In this document: positions 7,052-9,168 of the stretch, in pieces
Layout: each line of letters begins with the position of its first letter
Position numbering within the stretch: the stretch's first letter is position 1
Assembly (NCBI GenBank): GCA_012799265.1
Contig: JAAZLP010000102.1
Span: forward strand, 1 to 9,168
Source: Phyllobacteriaceae bacterium
GTDB taxonomy: Bacteria > Pseudomonadota > Alphaproteobacteria > Rhizobiales > Devosiaceae
Length of the DNA stretch: 9,168 nt
Direction: 5' to 3'
Notes under the pieces: model-generated
What the model was told of the DNA's origin: nothing
The model's database searches: none
What the model saw: only the letters and a program-made list of their open reading frames with translations
Made by a program: the position numbers and the translations under genes

Positions 7052-7072
7052 GCGGCTTAGGCTGCAACTTTT
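7044..7072 (+). terminator. Weak candidate terminator at the yggS stop codon
   Basis: TGCAGTAAG (7044-7052) can pair with CTTA (7056-7059) and CTGCA (7062-7066) around a CGG loop, with a GG bulge on the 3' side. ACTTTT follows (four T at 7069-7072). The stem is only modestly stable and contains the yggS stop codon TAA (7049-7051), so it would be partly unfolded by terminating ribosomes. The remaining gap to 7184 shows no other strong hairpin. Confidence 0.3.
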
Positions 7073-7115
7073 CCCCGGTTGATGGCGTTGCTTTTGGTGA
7101 ATGACGCCGTTGTGA

Positions 7116-7144
7116 TTGGCTGGCCAAAAACCGGTCGCAATATT
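7116..7144 (+). promoter_or_regulatory. Candidate promoter for the response-regulator gene
   Basis: TTGGCT (7116-7121) and AATATT (7139-7144) each match four of six consensus positions and are separated by exactly 17 nt. This would start transcription near 7151 and leave a leader of about 34 nt containing the GGAGA ribosome-binding site (7175-7179). It is the best pair of boxes in the 133-bp gap, but it is only a pattern match. Confidence 0.33.
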
Positions 7145-7184
7145 GTGACCTAGGTCGGCTTCGGGCACGAGACCGGAGAAAACA

Positions 7185-7868
7185 ATGAATAAGAGACGCA
7201 TTCTGGTCGTGGATGACGACGCGGATCTGCGCCAGACCCTGGTGGAACAGCTCCAGGGCGAGTCTGATTTTGAAATCCTGCAGGCAGGCACTGCCAATGA
7301 CGCGCTCAAGGCAATGCGCGAAAACAATGTCGAGCTGACAATACTCGATGTTGGTCTGCCGGATATGGATGGACGGGATGCCGTCAAGCTCATGCGGCAG
7401 GAGGGTATCACCAGCCCGGTGCTGATGCTGACCGGGCATGATACCGACGCCGACGAGATCAAGGGTCTCGAGGCCGGGGCCAATGACTATCTCACCAAGC
7501 CGTTCCGCTACCCGGTCCTGCTGGCGCGCATCAATGCCGCCTTAAGGCAGCGTGACCAGAGCGAAGACGCGACCTTCACTATCGGACAGTACAGCTTCCA
7601 GCCGGCTGCCAAGGTGCTTGAGACCAATGACGGGATCAAGGTGCGCCTGACGGACAAGGAAACGTCGATCCTCAAATATCTCTATCGGCAGGGTCCCAAG
7701 ACCATCACGCGCGACGTGCTGCTGAAGGAGGTCTGGGGCTACAATAACCGCGTAACCACCCATACGCTGGAAACCCATATCTATCGCCTGCGCCAGAAGA
7801 TTGAGCGGGATCCATCCAATGCGCGGCTGCTGGTGACGGAAGATGGCGGCTACCGGCTTGTCCCCTGA
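7185..7868 (+). CDS. cenR: OmpR/PhoB-family response regulator, CenR/OtpR-like
   Basis: This 227-residue protein has an N-terminal receiver domain (about 4-118) and a C-terminal winged-helix DNA-binding domain (about 130-227). The receiver has the acidic pocket DDD at 10-12, the phospho-acceptor D55 in LTILDVGLPDMDG, T83 in LMLTG and K105 in TKPF, so it should be phosphorylated normally. The recognition helix is in TTHTLETHIYRLRQKIE (191-207), and GGYRL closes the wing. GGAGA lies 5 nt before the ATG. No histidine kinase is adjacent. Placement near parAB/leuS and just before a cyclic-nucleotide-binding protein recalls Caulobacter CenR and Brucella OtpR (BMEI0066, next to BMEI0067), regulators of cell-envelope integrity. 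I recall that synteny rather than having checked it, so the OmpR class is secure but the cenR name is an inference. Confidence 0.93.
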   Translation: MNKRRILVVDDDADLRQTLVEQLQGESDFEILQAGTANDALKAMRENNVELTILDVGLPDMDGRDAVKLMRQEGITSPVLMLTGHDTDADEIKGLEAGANDYLTKPFRYPVLLARINAALRQRDQSEDATFTIGQYSFQPAAKVLETNDGIKVRLTDKETSILKYLYRQGPKTITRDVLLKEVWGYNNRVTTHTLETHIYRLRQKIERDPSNARLLVTEDGGYRLVP

Positions 7869-7922
7869 TTTGGACGCCATCCTGTTCATTTTCGCACCGA
7901 ACTGACATATAGCTGAATTGAC

Positions 7923-7947
7923 ACCGCCCCCTGGTGGGGCGGTTTTT
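7923..7947 (+). terminator. Strong rho-independent terminator after the response regulator
   Basis: ACCGCCCC (7923-7930) pairs perfectly over 8 bp with GGGGCGGT (7936-7943) around a CTGGT loop and runs into five T (7943-7947). It lies 54 nt after the response-regulator stop and only 22 nt before the start of the next gene, so it could also act as a hairpin in that gene's leader. Confidence 0.85.
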
Positions 7948-7969
7948 GGCGCATCCGGGTCTTGTTCTG

Positions 7970-8428
7970 ATGAAAATGGACGATGCGGCCGGGATTCTGG
8001 GCCGGGCCGACTTCTTCGACATCTGCGACGATGACGAATTGCGCATGCTCGGTTTTGCCGGTGAGAGGCAATATTTCGACGCTGATTCAGTGGTCTATCA
8101 GGCTGGCGATATTCCCGAAGGCGCCTATGTGCTGATCGACGGCACCATCAGGGCGAAGCACGAGGCGCCGGAGACGGGCAAGCTCTATGCGCTTTCGGAA
8201 CCCGGCAGCGTTCTCTCCCCCACCGCCCTCATCATCGACAGGCCGCGGCCAGTGACGTTCACGGCTGTGACCGATTGCGAGCTCTTCTTCGTGCCGAGGG
8301 CAGCCTTTCTCAAACTTGCCCGTCAGAGCCCCGATCTTGCGGCCCGCGCAGCTGATCGCATCCAGCAGGAGCTAGGCCGCTATATGCACGCTCTAGAGCC
8401 ACTGCGGACCAGGATGAAGGGCCGCTGA
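7970..8428 (+). CDS. Cyclic-nucleotide-binding-domain protein (CRP-like sensor fold, no DNA-binding domain)
   Basis: This 152-residue cytoplasmic protein is essentially one cNMP-binding beta-roll with flanking helices. LGRADFFDICDDDELRML (10-27) is the usual N-terminal helix pair, QAGDIPEGAYVLIDGTIRA (44-62) the conserved roll segment, and RPRPVTFTAVTDCELFFVPR (91-110) the region after the phosphate-binding cassette. In the cassette, the Gly-Glu that usually grips the cyclic-nucleotide ribose appears replaced by S83-P84, while R93 may keep the phosphate contact, so ligand binding is uncertain. The C-terminal helix (124-150) has no helix-turn-helix, so it is not a CRP/FNR transcription factor. 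The start could be ATG 7970 or 7976; neither has a visible Shine-Dalgarno. An in-frame GTG at 7934 lies within the terminator and is unlikely. It may work with the upstream response regulator, as suggested for the Brucella pair. Confidence 0.85.
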   Translation: MKMDDAAGILGRADFFDICDDDELRMLGFAGERQYFDADSVVYQAGDIPEGAYVLIDGTIRAKHEAPETGKLYALSEPGSVLSPTALIIDRPRPVTFTAVTDCELFFVPRAAFLKLARQSPDLAARAADRIQQELGRYMHALEPLRTRMKGR

Positions 8429-8444
8429 GACGCCGCTGGCAGCC

Positions 8445-9168
8445 TTAGGGTTTCGCGAAGCGCGCAATGACAGGCACGTGGTCGGACGGCTTGTCAGTCC
8501 AGCCTCTCGCAGGGCGAATTATTTCCGCGCCAATTGACTGTTCAGCAAGATCGGCTGTCGTCCAGATGTGGTCCAGACGGCGTCCCTTGTCTGCATTGTT
8601 CCAGTCGGCGCTCCGGTAGCTCCACCAGGAATAGAGTTTCTGATCATAGGGAATGTGCTTGCGGACGACGTCCACCCAGCCATGCCCACCATTCAGCAGA
8701 TCGTTCAGCGCTTCGGTCTCAATCGGGGTGTGGCTCACGACCTTGAGGAGCTGCTTGTGGCTCCAGACGTCGTTTTCATGCGGGGCAATGTTGAAATCGC
8801 CGGCGATCAGCTGTCCCCGCTGGAACATTGGTTCGTTGAACCAGGTCTTGAGCTCGCTGAGGAAGCCCAGCTTGTGCTTGAATTTCGGATTGATCTCCGG
8901 GTCGGGCTCGTCGCCGCCGGCCGGAATATAGAAATTGTGCAGCGTGAAGGGGCCGTGTCCCAGATCGACCAGCGCCGAGATATGGCGCGATTCCGGAATT
9001 TCGCAGAATACGCGGCTCGAAATGTCGGTCAGTGGGAATTTCGAGATGATGGCGACGCCGTGATAGCCCTTCTGTCCATGCACTGCCAGATGCGGATAGC
9101 CGTTCTCGATGAAGGCGTTCCGCGGAAACTGATCATTGGTGCATTTGATTTCCTGCAGCATCAGCACA
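8445..9168 (-). CDS. xthA: Exodeoxyribonuclease III (XthA), N-terminal end missing
   Basis: About 240 residues of an exonuclease III/AP endonuclease are visible; the gene runs off the window edge and about 25-30 N-terminal residues are missing. The first visible residues, VLMLQEIKC, contain the metal-binding Glu, so the GTG at 9167 encodes an internal Val and is not the start. Other catalytic landmarks are the FTLHNFYIPAGGD stretch (family position YxPNG), LIAGDFNIAP with Asp and Asn, the KGRRLDHIW segment, and SDHVPV near the C-terminus with the catalytic His. The enzyme cuts at abasic sites and has 3'-5' exonuclease activity in base-excision repair. It is convergent with the cNMP-fold gene: the two stops are 16 nt apart and I see no hairpin with a T-tract between them. 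Confidence 0.95.
   Translation of the reverse strand, partial: VLMLQEIKCTNDQFPRNAFIENGYPHLAVHGQKGYHGVAIISKFPLTDISSRVFCEIPESRHISALVDLGHGPFTLHNFYIPAGGDEPDPEINPKFKHKLGFLSELKTWFNEPMFQRGQLIAGDFNIAPHENDVWSHKQLLKVVSHTPIETEALNDLLNGGHGWVDVVRKHIPYDQKLYSWWSYRSADWNNADKGRRLDHIWTTADLAEQSIGAEIIRPARGWTDKPSDHVPVIARFAKP

Noticed and set aside
6852..7483. Overlapping minus-strand open frames across the end of yggS and the start of the response regulator
   Set aside because: They cover parts of two solid genes plus their promoter gap, lack motifs and are mirror frames of real coding sequence.
7918..7923. Perfect TTGACA hexamer next to the terminator as a promoter for the cNMP-protein gene
   Set aside because: At 16-18 nt spacing the -10 position falls in the GC-rich stem and T-tract with no good TATAAT match.
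8472..8482. Another CACGTG core, inside xthA
   Set aside because: The bases outside the hexamer do not match the parS arms (no GTTT on the left or AAAC on the right), so it is a chance E-box-like hexamer.

Overview
This is ordinary chromosomal core sequence of a Gram-negative alphaproteobacterium. The order mnmG-rsmG-parA-parB, convergent with holA-leuS, then an alanine-racemase-like PLP protein, a CenR/OtpR-like response regulator and a lone cyclic-nucleotide-binding protein, fits the Hyphomicrobiales. A Devosia-like relative is my guess from protein flavour only. The DNA is moderately GC-rich and coding use looks even along the window. I see no mobile element, CRISPR array, tRNA, rRNA or DnaA-box cluster. 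No stretch over 300 bases lacks a gene.

Region 1 (1-2546, plus strand) is one tight transcription unit: the 3' end of mnmG (tRNA U34 modification), rsmG (16S rRNA methylation), parA and parB (chromosome segregation). Gaps run from a 1-nt overlap to 19 nt. Three parS centromere sites lie here: a perfect 16-mer at 316-331 and a one-mismatch site at 586-601, both inside rsmG, and a third at 2564-2579 just after parB. ParB loads on parS and slides along DNA as a CTP-dependent clamp. ParA moves the resulting complex.

Region 2 (2547-2598) is a 52-bp convergent gap in which the third parS runs directly into a hairpin shared by the parB and holA ends. Region 3 (2599-6233, minus strand) is leuS followed by holA, only 2 nt apart. 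The LPS-assembly gene lptE, which separates leuS and holA in E. coli, is absent at this spot. Region 4 (6234-6364) is a 131-bp divergent promoter region between leuS and the PLP-protein gene.

Region 5 (6365-8428, plus strand) holds the YggS/PLPBP homologue, an orphan OmpR-family response regulator (CenR/OtpR-like, probably an envelope regulator) and a single-domain cyclic-nucleotide-binding-fold protein without a DNA-binding domain. A strong hairpin terminator separates the last two. Region 6 (8445-9168, minus strand) is exonuclease III, cut off at its N-terminal end by the window edge.

I found no clearly new system. The parts most worth a second look are the parS sites (one fused to a terminator, one carrying a GANTC methylation site), the missing lptE, and the response regulator next to a cNMP-fold protein with an altered binding cassette.
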